DNA of 37,986 nucleotides from Fidelibacterota bacterium UBA2986. Lineage in GTDB: Bacteria; Fidelibacterota; Marinisomatia; Marinisomatales; AB-629-J13. A program made the position numbers and the translations under genes. The stretch lies in NCBI GenBank assembly GCA_002346675.1, contig DEAI01000002.1, positions 1 through 37,986 of the forward strand, read 5' to 3'. Positions 1-9,500 of this stretch are shown here, one piece after another (positions within the stretch are counted from its first letter, which is position 1; every line of letters begins with the position of its first letter). The notes beneath the pieces are model-generated. The model had not been told where the DNA came from. It made no database searches and worked only from the letters and a program-made list of their open reading frames with translations.

Positions 1-1
1 T

Positions 2-3000
2 AATCCTGCATTTACCAGTCTTAAACTTCTGGTCACTCCAAGTGGTGGCAGTGAAGAAGAGTTTGATGGACCTCACTGGCATGTTTCAGTAGACGGGTCA
101 GACGAAACCGGAAATGGTTCATTCCAAGAGCCATTTGCAACTGTACAAAAAGCAGTAGATATGGCCGGAGTACAGGATACAATCCAAGTTCATCCTGGAA
201 CATATTTTGAGAATATTATAGTTGAGAATAAAAATCTTTTTATTAATGGACAAGGAGGCTCTGCAGTTACCATTCTGGACGGAAATGGCGGAAGGGTAAT
301 TGAGTTTAACAATGTGGGTCAGCCTGCTGTGTTGAGAGGATTCACTATTCAGAACGGATACGCTTCAAATATTGGTGGTGGAGTATTACTTGAATATTCT
401 CACATTCGTTTCCGTGATCTTATTATATCCAATAATTCTTCTGGTAATGCTGGTGGAGGCATATTCTCCGCACAGTCGACACTAATTATAAGAAATACGA
501 TTATCAATGAGAATTATGCCTATGATGATGGAGGAGGTCTTAATTTCTTTTCGGATGATACAACAATGGAAAATTTTCTTGATGTGGTTAACACAGAATT
601 TTCCAATAATGAGTGCATTAACACAGGCTGTGGACTCAGAGCTGTTGGGATGGGGTTTAACGTAACGATCGCAGAATCAAAATTTATTGAAAATAGTGGT
701 ATGAATTATGTTGGATGCCGAATAGCAGGTGAGGGTGTGGAATTCCAGATATTTAATTCTGAAATAATCGGTAATCAGGCTCAGCAGTATGGTGCAGCTG
801 GTGGTTTTTCTTCAGGTGCAAACGGATTTTTATACAAAACTAATATTGTGGGTAATGTAGCAAATCTGGATGGCTCTGGTTGGAACTCAGGTGGATTATC
901 AGTTTGGAGTGAATCTGAGGTCGCGTTTTTCAATTGTAATTTTATTGATAATAATGCGGCATATGGTGCAGGGCTCACAGTTGGTGGTGGAGGATTGGCG
1001 GTTCTTGTTAATTCAATTCTGTGGGGTAATTCCAATGACCAGTTAGCTGTTACTTCTTGGAATGATATGGGTGGGAATGCACTTATTTACTATTCAGATC
1101 TGCAGGATGGTGAAACCGCTATTAACGTAGTAGATGACCTGTCTACATATACTTGGGGAGAAGGAAATATAGCCTTGAATCCTCTGTTTATTGGTGAAGG
1201 TCCCAATCCACATTTACTTACAGAAAATTCTCCATGCGTAGATGCTGGGACAGATTTTCTTGTGTTTGAGAATGACACACTGGAAATTCCACCAGATGCG
1301 TACAATGGTACAGCTCCAGATATGGGTGCATTTGAATCTCCTTTCGGTACAGTTGGAGGAGACCCAGATTTTATGGTAAATATCAATGCCGCAGATGGAA
1401 CTGCAGATTACAACCTGGTGCTGGGTTTTTCTCCTAATGCGACTGATGGTTTCGACCCTGGTCTGGACCAATTTGCTCCACCGGCTCCACCGCCACCATC
1501 ATTTGATGCTGCACTGAGTTGGAACGGAGAGCGGTTCTATACTCAAGTTGTAAATGGTTCCGCCAATGATTTAACGGAGCACGAATGGGAGTTACAGCTT
1601 CAATTTCCTCCCTCAAATCAAATATTCTTAACATGGGATAATGTTGGCTTGAGTGAGCTAGGAACATTTACTTTGCAGGATCCTTTTGGCGGTGGGTTAA
1701 TCAATATTAACATGACCCAGCAAGATGGTTTTATGGTTGATAATCCTTCGTTGACTTTGTTAAAAATATTGGTTACTCCTTTTGGTGGTGACCCTGAAAT
1801 AGAAATCCCTGAAGGGTTTGAGTTTACAGCTACACCTTTATCTGGTATTTTTCAGGGGATAGCAAGAATTGACGGATTACCTGTTTCTTCAGATGACTGG
1901 ATTGCTGCTTTTGATGAAGAAGGAAACTGTGCCGGTGCCCAGCAATTAACCGTATTCGAGGGTGAAGCATATATAAATCTGGCAATTTATGGGGATGATC
2001 CCATGACTCCAAATGTGGACGAAGGAATGAATGACGTTGAGAACTTTTCCTTAGTCGTTTATGATGACTCAGAGAGCGCTTACGTTATTTATCCGGAACC
2101 ATTCAGTGGTTGGTTCAACAATAATGGAGCACCTATGCCTCCCTGGGATGACCCCACAATGGTTTACAACTTTATGACAACGTTTGCTGATGAGATATCT
2201 CTCATGGAAAATTGGAATCTCATTTCTTTTGATATTGCTTTAGAAGATACTGACCCTGCGGACGTCTTTCAGGGATTGATCTCAGATGAGCAGTTGGTAT
2301 ACGTTACAGGATTTACAGAGAACGGATCTGTTTTCTTTGATCCAGATGGGCCTTCATTCCTTAATACATTAACGGAAATTATTCCGGGGTCAGGTTACTG
2401 GTTGAAAGTGATGGAATCTCAGACCCTTGAACAGGAAGGGGTACCTATAGCGGAAGATTTTTCCATAGACCTTAACGCAAATTGGAATATGGTTGGATAT
2501 TGGCTTGATGAATCGATGGACCCTGAGCATGCTTTTAACGAGCTTATCTATACAGATAACCTTATTTATGTCACAGGCTTTAATGAAAATGGAGCAGTGT
2601 TTTTTGACCCAACGGGATTTCCTTTTTTGAATACATTATCGGAATTGGTAAATGGATATGGATACTGGGTAAAAGTTATACAGAATGTCAATAATTTTTC
2701 CTATCCTGAAGCCACAGGAGCTTTAGCAAAAACAGTTGACATTAGGAAAAACTCTGATATTATTCCAACCAATCGATTCATGTTCATTAACGGAACAGTG
2801 ACTTTTGAAGATATAGAGGTCCCAGAAAATTCATATGTTTCTGTTTCCACTGAGGATGGGATACTTATTGGTGAAATGAAGGTCCTAGAGGGTGGCTATC
2901 TTCAGACAGGTGCTATTTATGGGGATGATATTACTTCAGAAGAAAAGGACGGAGCAGGGTCAGGAGAAAAATTGATATTTCATTTTGATAAGTATGTTTC

Positions 3001-3352
3001 AGAGCCCGTTGAAGTCTTTTTTATAGATAATATGGAGCTGCAAAAGGTGGATCTCACTTTCAGAAATATCCCAGATGAATTTGCACTTTTACAAAATGTC
3101 CCTAATCCATTTAATCCTGTAACATCCATTCGATTTATACTTCCCGAACGATCACAGGTAATGCTTAATGTATACGATATTTTAGGGAGAAAAGTACGAA
3201 CCCTCGTAAATGAAACAAAGGGTACTGGGACTCACGCAGCAGTTTGGAACGGGACTACAGACAGCGGTGAATCTGTAGGAAGCGGCGTCTACATCTATGA
3301 ATTGACAACATCTCAATACACATCTGCCAAAAAGATGATTATTATAAAGTAA
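2..3352 (+). CDS. Secreted beta-helix protein with NPFNP C-terminal sorting domain (5' partial)
   Basis: The reading frame is open to the left edge, so the gene starts outside the window; the first in-frame ATG (161) lies inside a conserved beta-helix entry motif (DGSDETGNGS ... PFATVQKAVD) and is not the real start. From about 85 to 1350 it reads as a DUF1565/pectin-lyase-like right-handed beta-helix with Gly-rich turns (GNAGGGIF, YDDGGGL). A Pro-rich beta domain follows (about 1365-1790). Next comes a segment with DDWIAAFDEEGNCAG (about 1840-2180), then two tandem modules beginning ENWNLISF and NANWNMVG and ending GYWLKV/GYWVKV (about 2200-2690). The end is a FlgD-like/Por-type sorting domain (VPNPFNP ... 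GSGVYIYEL). Predicted to be exported and surface-attached or released; no catalytic residues are recognised. A carbohydrate-binding or lyase role is possible but not shown. The stop is 16 nt before the next gene, suggesting an operon. Confidence 0.88.
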   Translation, partial: NPAFTSLKLLVTPSGGSEEEFDGPHWHVSVDGSDETGNGSFQEPFATVQKAVDMAGVQDTIQVHPGTYFENIIVENKNLFINGQGGSAVTILDGNGGRVIEFNNVGQPAVLRGFTIQNGYASNIGGGVLLEYSHIRFRDLIISNNSSGNAGGGIFSAQSTLIIRNTIINENYAYDDGGGLNFFSDDTTMENFLDVVNTEFSNNECINTGCGLRAVGMGFNVTIAESKFIENSGMNYVGCRIAGEGVEFQIFNSEIIGNQAQQYGAAGGFSSGANGFLYKTNIVGNVANLDGSGWNSGGLSVWSESEVAFFNCNFIDNNAAYGAGLTVGGGGLAVLVNSILWGNSNDQLAVTSWNDMGGNALIYYSDLQDGETAINVVDDLSTYTWGEGNIALNPLFIGEGPNPHLLTENSPCVDAGTDFLVFENDTLEIPPDAYNGTAPDMGAFESPFGTVGGDPDFMVNINAADGTADYNLVLGFSPNATDGFDPGLDQFAPPAPPPPSFDAALSWNGERFYTQVVNGSANDLTEHEWELQLQFPPSNQIFLTWDNVGLSELGTFTLQDPFGGGLININMTQQDGFMVDNPSLTLLKILVTPFGGDPEIEIPEGFEFTATPLSGIFQGIARIDGLPVSSDDWIAAFDEEGNCAGAQQLTVFEGEAYINLAIYGDDPMTPNVDEGMNDVENFSLVVYDDSESAYVIYPEPFSGWFNNNGAPMPPWDDPTMVYNFMTTFADEISLMENWNLISFDIALEDTDPADVFQGLISDEQLVYVTGFTENGSVFFDPDGPSFLNTLTEIIPGSGYWLKVMESQTLEQEGVPIAEDFSIDLNANWNMVGYWLDESMDPEHAFNELIYTDNLIYVTGFNENGAVFFDPTGFPFLNTLSELVNGYGYWVKVIQNVNNFSYPEATGALAKTVDIRKNSDIIPTNRFMFINGTVTFEDIEVPENSYVSVSTEDGILIGEMKVLEGGYLQTGAIYGDDITSEEKDGAGSGEKLIFHFDKYVSEPVEVFFIDNMELQKVDLTFRNIPDEFALLQNVPNPFNPVTSIRFILPERSQVMLNVYDILGRKVRTLVNETKGTGTHAAVWNGTTDSGESVGSGVYIYELTTSQYTSAKKMIIIK

Positions 3353-3368
3353 TTATTGAGATATACGA

Positions 3369-6362
3369 TTGAGGAACTGTTTCAATCTAATTAGTCCACT
3401 TATTCTAAGTTTAATTTTCATTCATATTGGAATGGGCCGGGATGGAATTCAGGAACCTGAATTATTGATTTTACCTCCTTTGAGCTCGTTCGAAAATAAC
3501 CGAGAACCTGAGCCTGACCTGTTTTACGAGTGGGAAGGAGAGCCCCGCTGGTTAACAGGGGTAAATTGGGGAGGGGAGACCTTTTTTGGAGGAGTTGGAC
3601 GAGGCTCAAGTTTTTTCGGTTCAAATTTGGGTGAGAGTGAATATGTGGACGTGAAGATCCTTTTTGAAAGTACAGATACAACCTGGTCTCAAATTTATCG
3701 AAGGGATTTAGGTTATGATGCAATGGGGTCTGGAATATTTTTAGGTTCCGCCTGGGATATATCGGATGAGGAAAATCCCCGTAGATTGAACATCTGTATT
3801 TCTGAATGGGATGACGGTACTGGAGAGCACCCTCCCAATATGATGTATGATCCTGATGAAACTTATTTAGGTAGGCGGGAATATTTTTTCATCATGAACA
3901 GTGATTATGATGGCAGCGGAACAACATATAGTGATGATAATTGGGGACCTTCTGCAGATGTTTTATACGGAGGATGGCTGAAGTTGTACAATGAACATTC
4001 TTTTCTGGAAGCTGATCCATCTGAGCTATACCTTCGACTTGCACACATCAGAAATTTCCAAGCTGTTTCTGGAGATCAGACTATTGAACTTTCATGGGAC
4101 TTCGAAGAACCTGGCCTCCAGTATTTTAATCTCTATTTTGGAGAGGAAACAGAGAGTATGGAGATAGTTGAAGTATTAGCACCGGATGAAAGGTCATTCA
4201 CACACAGCGGATTAATCAATCATGTAAAATATTATTATCGAATGGAAGGAATTACTATGGAAGGGATAAATGCTTTTAAAAGCAGAACGATTCATGGGAT
4301 TCCTCATCCTATTTCATTAAACATAGATCTTGCAGGCAATCTGAATTCTTATTCCAATTATGGCGATATTTGGGGATACACTCATCCGGAAACAGGAGTC
4401 GAATATGCTCTGCTCTGTGTAAGGGATGATGGTTTGAGTATTATTGATATAACTAATGAGCCGTTTGAAGTAGGATTTGTTTCATCAATTTCCCCAGGCA
4501 ACGATGCAAAGGATGTAAAAGTATATGACCATTTTGCGGTTCTCATTAAAGAGCAAGAACCGGGTCAGGTTATTGACCTTCAGGATCCATCTAATCCACA
4601 GGTAATTTCGACGATTCATTTCGGAGATATTAGTTCGGACGGGGGAGCACATAATTGCTATATAGAAGAATCAATACTTTATGTTATAGGTCATGAGGGA
4701 GGAGGAGTTGAAATTTATGATCTTACGACACCTGAGAGTCCACAGTTTATCAACCATTATGAAACTTTCTATTACCATGATATTTATGTAAACAACGATA
4801 TAGGATATGCTGCAGGTATATATGGGGACGGAGTTGACATCCTAGATTTATCTGAATTGGAAAGCCCCCAATTTTTGGCAAATTTCAACTACCCAGCTTC
4901 TGGAGCTCACAATACTTGGACGACGGAGGATGGTAACTATTTGGTAGTAGGTGACGAGATTGGTGGCGGTCCATGGACACGGATTTTTGCCATCCAGGAT
5001 TTGAACAATATCGATATGGTGTCTGAGTATATTGTGGATGAAAATGCGGTTGTACATAATTCTTATGTGAGAGGTGATCTCCTCTACATAGCTCACTATA
5101 CAGAGGGAGTTCGCGTTTTAGATATTGCTAACCCCCTAAATCCGGTTGAGATAGGTTATTTTGACACCTACCTTCCCAATGAATATGGGTATTTGGGTTG
5201 CTGGTCAGTATATCCATATTTTGAATCAGGAAAGATCATTGCTTCGGACATGCAGTCAGGATTATTTGTGCTTACATTGAACGGTAGTCTGAGTGCCGAA
5301 TATTCAGAGGGATGGAATCTAGTTGGACTCCCAGTGAATGGGGAAAACGTACCTTATGAAGAAATATTTTCTGATGTTGTGGATGGAACTCTATATGGGT
5401 ACAGCGACTCTTATGAACAGGTCTCTACCTTAAACCCTGGAAGTGGCTACTGGTTAAACTTTGAAAGTTCTGCTATTCAGCAATTTTCTGGTGACCCGAT
5501 CAATGAGTTACTTATAACTCTTTATCAAGGCTGGAATCTTATTTCAGGAATTACCGCTCCGATCTTAATTGAAAATATTTTTGATCCTAGTGAGTTAGTT
5601 GTGCCAGGCTCATGGTATGGGTTTATTGAGACCTACTATTCCGCTGACAGTTTACTCCCAGGATATGGATACTGGGTTAGAAGTTCTGGAAATGGTGATA
5701 TAGCACTTTCACTATCTACGTCTTTAGTAAAAACCAAACCAAACCAACTACCTGACAGCTTGAACACTCTGATATTAAACAACGTCACATTATATTTCGG
5801 AGGGTCTGTTCCTGCAGAGAAGGTGTTAAGTTATTCACTTCCCCCGAAACCACCAAATGGTACAAAAGACATTAGATTCTTGGGAGATAGTAAACTATGC
5901 ACAGCAGATGAGTGTTTAGTTGAAGCTATGAGTAATGGTCAATCGCTGGCTGTTGAATGTAATATAAATAATGGTGAGCTATGGGAAATTATAGATGAAA
6001 GAGGAAATGTATTTAATTGTGATGGTGTTCAAGTGTTACACGCGGAGGGTGAATCAAAAACTTTTGTGCTAAGAAAATCTACTTTTTCCCAAAGGCCCAC
6101 AGAGTTTACTCTTCCTCTTGCATATCCTAATCCATTTAATCCAATAACTAACATTCAGTTTTCGATTCCGGAATTATCAGAGATAACCGTATCCGTTTAT
6201 AATATTAGGGGACAATTAATTAAGTCTCTTATAGAAAGACAGCTTCCTCCTGGAAATTATTCTGTGAAGTGGAATGCAACAGGATTTCCAAGTGGGATAT
6301 ATTTTATCCAGCTTTGGGAAAATGAAAATAATTATATCCAAAAAATTATATTAATGAAGTAA
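3369..6362 (+). CDS. Secreted choice-of-anchor-B (LVIVD) propeller protein with sorting domain
   Basis: The start is TTG (3369); an in-frame stop lies just upstream (3357-3359), and this start gives a plausible hydrophobic signal peptide (NLISPLILSLIFIHIG). Residues about 60-220 form an unrecognised beta domain, and about 221-310 look fibronectin-III-like. Residues about 317-636 match the choice-of-anchor-B family, a propeller of LVIVD-like blades (DGLSIIDITN, GGVEIYDLTTPESPQ, EGVRVLDIANPLNPVEIGY). Residues about 641-770 carry two tandem WNLVG/WNLIS ... GYW modules. A four-cysteine segment follows (about 815-905), then the sorting domain (YPNPFNP ... GIYFIQL). It probably works outside the cell as a binding or scaffold protein; ligand unknown. 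The same propeller type occurs at the N terminus of the next protein, and the C-terminal third is paralogous to that of the protein at 15799. Confidence 0.9.
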   Translation: MRNCFNLISPLILSLIFIHIGMGRDGIQEPELLILPPLSSFENNREPEPDLFYEWEGEPRWLTGVNWGGETFFGGVGRGSSFFGSNLGESEYVDVKILFESTDTTWSQIYRRDLGYDAMGSGIFLGSAWDISDEENPRRLNICISEWDDGTGEHPPNMMYDPDETYLGRREYFFIMNSDYDGSGTTYSDDNWGPSADVLYGGWLKLYNEHSFLEADPSELYLRLAHIRNFQAVSGDQTIELSWDFEEPGLQYFNLYFGEETESMEIVEVLAPDERSFTHSGLINHVKYYYRMEGITMEGINAFKSRTIHGIPHPISLNIDLAGNLNSYSNYGDIWGYTHPETGVEYALLCVRDDGLSIIDITNEPFEVGFVSSISPGNDAKDVKVYDHFAVLIKEQEPGQVIDLQDPSNPQVISTIHFGDISSDGGAHNCYIEESILYVIGHEGGGVEIYDLTTPESPQFINHYETFYYHDIYVNNDIGYAAGIYGDGVDILDLSELESPQFLANFNYPASGAHNTWTTEDGNYLVVGDEIGGGPWTRIFAIQDLNNIDMVSEYIVDENAVVHNSYVRGDLLYIAHYTEGVRVLDIANPLNPVEIGYFDTYLPNEYGYLGCWSVYPYFESGKIIASDMQSGLFVLTLNGSLSAEYSEGWNLVGLPVNGENVPYEEIFSDVVDGTLYGYSDSYEQVSTLNPGSGYWLNFESSAIQQFSGDPINELLITLYQGWNLISGITAPILIENIFDPSELVVPGSWYGFIETYYSADSLLPGYGYWVRSSGNGDIALSLSTSLVKTKPNQLPDSLNTLILNNVTLYFGGSVPAEKVLSYSLPPKPPNGTKDIRFLGDSKLCTADECLVEAMSNGQSLAVECNINNGELWEIIDERGNVFNCDGVQVLHAEGESKTFVLRKSTFSQRPTEFTLPLAYPNPFNPITNIQFSIPELSEITVSVYNIRGQLIKSLIERQLPPGNYSVKWNATGFPSGIYFIQLWENENNYIQKIILMK

Positions 6363-6427
6363 TATCTCATAGTTATTACTATAATTGGATTAACAATATC
6401 GTTTGAAGTTTTTTTGTTTGAATACAT

Positions 6428-6445
6428 ATGTGAGCTTTATCACAT
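6428..6445. promoter_or_regulatory. CRP-type operator palindrome
   Basis: The sequence ATGTGA-GCTTTA-TCACAT is a perfect inverted repeat containing TGTGA-N6-TCACA, the consensus of CRP/cAMP-receptor-family binding sites. It lies in the 194-nt gap between two secreted-protein genes and is centred about 120 nt upstream of the 3018-codon ORF. The upstream gene points the same way and ends before it, so the downstream gene is the likely target. Match to consensus is seen directly; binding by a CRP/FNR-family protein is inferred. Confidence 0.6.
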
Positions 6446-6498
6446 TAGATAAATAATTAATATGAAGTCATAATCATTATTTCTAAATGGAAAAACAA

Positions 6499-6527
6499 TT
6501 GATTATATTCCCTGGTTATTCTAATAA
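6499..6527 (+). promoter_or_regulatory. Possible promoter of the giant mosaic protein gene
   Basis: TTGATT (6499-6504), a 17-nt spacer and TAATAA (6522-6527) resemble a sigma70-type promoter. The predicted start of transcription near 6534 would leave a leader of about 23 nt holding a good Shine-Dalgarno (GGAGG at 6543-6547, 9 nt before ATG). The CRP-type palindrome would then be centred near -97. AT-rich DNA gives many such matches by chance. Confidence 0.35.
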
Positions 6528-6556
6528 TTTTCTAACAGTTTTGGAGGCTGTCGGTT

Positions 6557-9500
6557 ATGTATAAATATAGATTCTTTTCGCTTATAGTAATATTTTTTTC
6601 ATTTAGTTTTTCACAAGACCTTGGTGTAAGTCCAAGTGAACTATCAACTATTTTGTATTCGGGAGGTTCTGATACAGAAGAGTTGTTGATTTCAAACAGC
6701 GGTTCAGACACTATTTATTATCAAGTTTCACATGAGTATCTTGGAGGTGAGTGTGAGGTTTTAAATCCAGGGCTTGTGTTATGTCCCCTGGGAGAAAAGA
6801 CCTATACTAATGATCTATCAGATATTTGGGGATATTCTGCTCCAGACGGGACAGAGTTAGCCATTGTCGGTACGCTAACTGGTGTTTCTTTTGTAGATGT
6901 GTCCACTGACCCAACAAATCCCACTGAGGTGGGATTTGTCAATGGCCCGACCAGTCAATGGCGAGATATGAAAACCTGGAGTCATTACGCATATCTGGTT
7001 ACAGAGGGTGGAGGCGGACTACAAATTGTTGATTTGGGAGATCCCATGAATCCACAGTTGGTATCAACCCATACTTCTTTTAGTAATGCACATGATATTT
7101 ATATTGATGAATTTGGATTTGCCTATGTGGTAGGGAGTAGCCAAGCCGGTGGAGGCCTACACATTCTTGACCTTAATGATGACCCTGAAAACCCGGTTGT
7201 GGTTGGTTCGTGGTCGAACCACTATATTCACGATGTGTTTGTAAGAGATAATGTTGCTTGGTGTGCCTGTATTTATGATGGAAAGGTTCACGTTGTGGAT
7301 GTTAGCGATAAATCCAATACCGTTACCCTTTCATCGTTTAGCACAACCGGCAACTTCACTCATAATGTTTGGCTAACAGAAGATAGTCAGTACGCTCTTA
7401 CTACAGATGAAATTGTTGGTGGTGCGGTCGGCATTTATGATGTCTCTGACCTGAACAATGTGAACTTGGTATATACCCATGTAACGAATCCAAGTCATAT
7501 CCCCCATAATGTTTTTGTAAAGGGTAACTATGCTTATATCTCTGCATATGCAGATGGTATGGTTATGCTTGATATCACTGACCCAACAAATCCCAGTGTT
7601 GCATATCAATATGATACTTATCCAGGAGGTGGTGGATTTGTAGGAGCTTGGGGAGTCTATCCTTATTCTGAAATGGGATATATTTACATAAGCGATATTG
7701 GTAATGGTCTTTTTGTAATTGGACCATCATCTCAGAACTGGCTGTCTGAGTCTCCTACTATGGGCAGTCTGCCACCCGGCGGAAGTGATGAGGTGCAAGT
7801 TTCGTTTAGTGCTGAAAACATGAACATTGGAGATTATGAGGCCACCATAACTGTTCAAAATAGCAATGAAAGTAGTCCTGAGTCTATTGATGTTCCTGTT
7901 ACATTAACGGTTCTGGGTGCTCCAAATATTGTGCTCCCAGGAGATACATTAGATTTCGGTGTTGTATTTTCCGGATTCGGTGACATAACAGAAACATTGA
8001 ACATTCAGAATAATGGCAGCGGTACATTAGAAATATCAAGCCAAACATTTGACAATGAAAATTTTAGTATATCTCCAACATCTCTTTCTATCGAATCTGG
8101 TGGCTCAGCTGATGTCACTGTTACATTAGATGCAATAGATCCAGGTGACTATAGCAGTAATCTAACAATCCAATCTAATGACCCTGATAATGAGAGTGAA
8201 TCTATGGTAGTTTTGGCTACCATAGGTACTGATCCTCCTTTGATCGTTGTCAACCCCTGGACGTTTACAGACACACTTGAAACCGGATTAACAAGTTCAC
8301 AATCGATGACCATTACAAACACAGGAGGAGCAGATTTGCTATTTTCAATATCTGCTGCTCAGGATGAAACATTTTTAAACAACGTTATAAATCCCATATA
8401 TCCCAACTTCACGCCCAGCTATCTGCGGCAAACTCATAATCATAGTTTAGATCATGACATTTACTATTACGATGATAATGGTATGTATAGAACAGGAACT
8501 CGATGTGCTACATATAGTCCTTCATTGGAAGAAATGAATAATACGCAATCCTCTGTGAGTGAATGGATTCAATCAGGACAATATGAAAGATCAAGAAACG
8601 TAGTAATTATTCCAGTTGCAATGCACGTTGTTAGATATGATGATGGAAGTGGAGGCATTGATGATACAGCTATACAGGCTCAAATGGATGTTTTAAATGA
8701 TGCTTTTTTGGATCAAAATTTTCAATTTGAGTTAATTACCACAACTACAACTGATAATACATCGTGGTCAACTCACTCTTATGGAACCTCACAGGAATCA
8801 GAAATGAAAAATGCACTTGCTGTAGATCCTGCAAGTACTTTAAACTTTTATCTTTGTAATCTTGGAGGTGGGCTATTGGGGTATGCTACATTTCCAGATA
8901 TGTATCCTGAAGATAGTCCTATGCATGGAGTTGTATGTCTAACACAATCACTTCCAGGAGGAACTGCAAGTCCTTACAATGAGGGGGATACAGGTACCCA
9001 TGAAGTTGGACACTATGTTGGTCTTTATCATACATTCCAAGGAGGTTGTTCTGAACCTGGAGACCAAGTGGATGATACTCCCTATGTAGCATCTCCAAAC
9101 TTTGGATGCCCTCAGGGTACAGACAGTTGTCCTCAGGAAGGAATAGATCAGATCGAGAATTTTATGGATTATACTGATGATAACTGTATGACAATGTTCA
9201 CTCCTGGTCAAGCCGAACGTGCCCACAATCTCATGTCACTTTATAGACCGATAATTTACTCAAATCAAGGTGCTAGCCTGGAAGAATGGCTAAGTCTTGA
9301 TCCAATGGAGGGAACTGTAGGTCCGGGTTCAAGCGTGGATGTAAGTGTGAGTTTTGATGCAGCTGGTCTAAATGGTGGTGATTACAATGCCAGTGTAACT
9401 GTTGGTAGCAATGACCCTTCTAATCCGGAAGTAGCAGTTTCACTGCAACTTACAGTAATTGGTGCGCCAGATATTGATCTTGATATGACTTCAATTGAAT

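Noticed and set aside
161..163. ATG at 161 as the start of the first gene
   Set aside because: The frame is open upstream to base 2 and encodes a conserved beta-helix entry motif; the true start lies outside the window.
781..1035. Minus-strand ORF opposite the beta-helix region, and many similar shadows under the other large genes
   Set aside because: They lie fully inside strongly supported genes, have no recognisable domain or ribosome site, and follow from the Gly- and Asp-rich repeats of the real frame.
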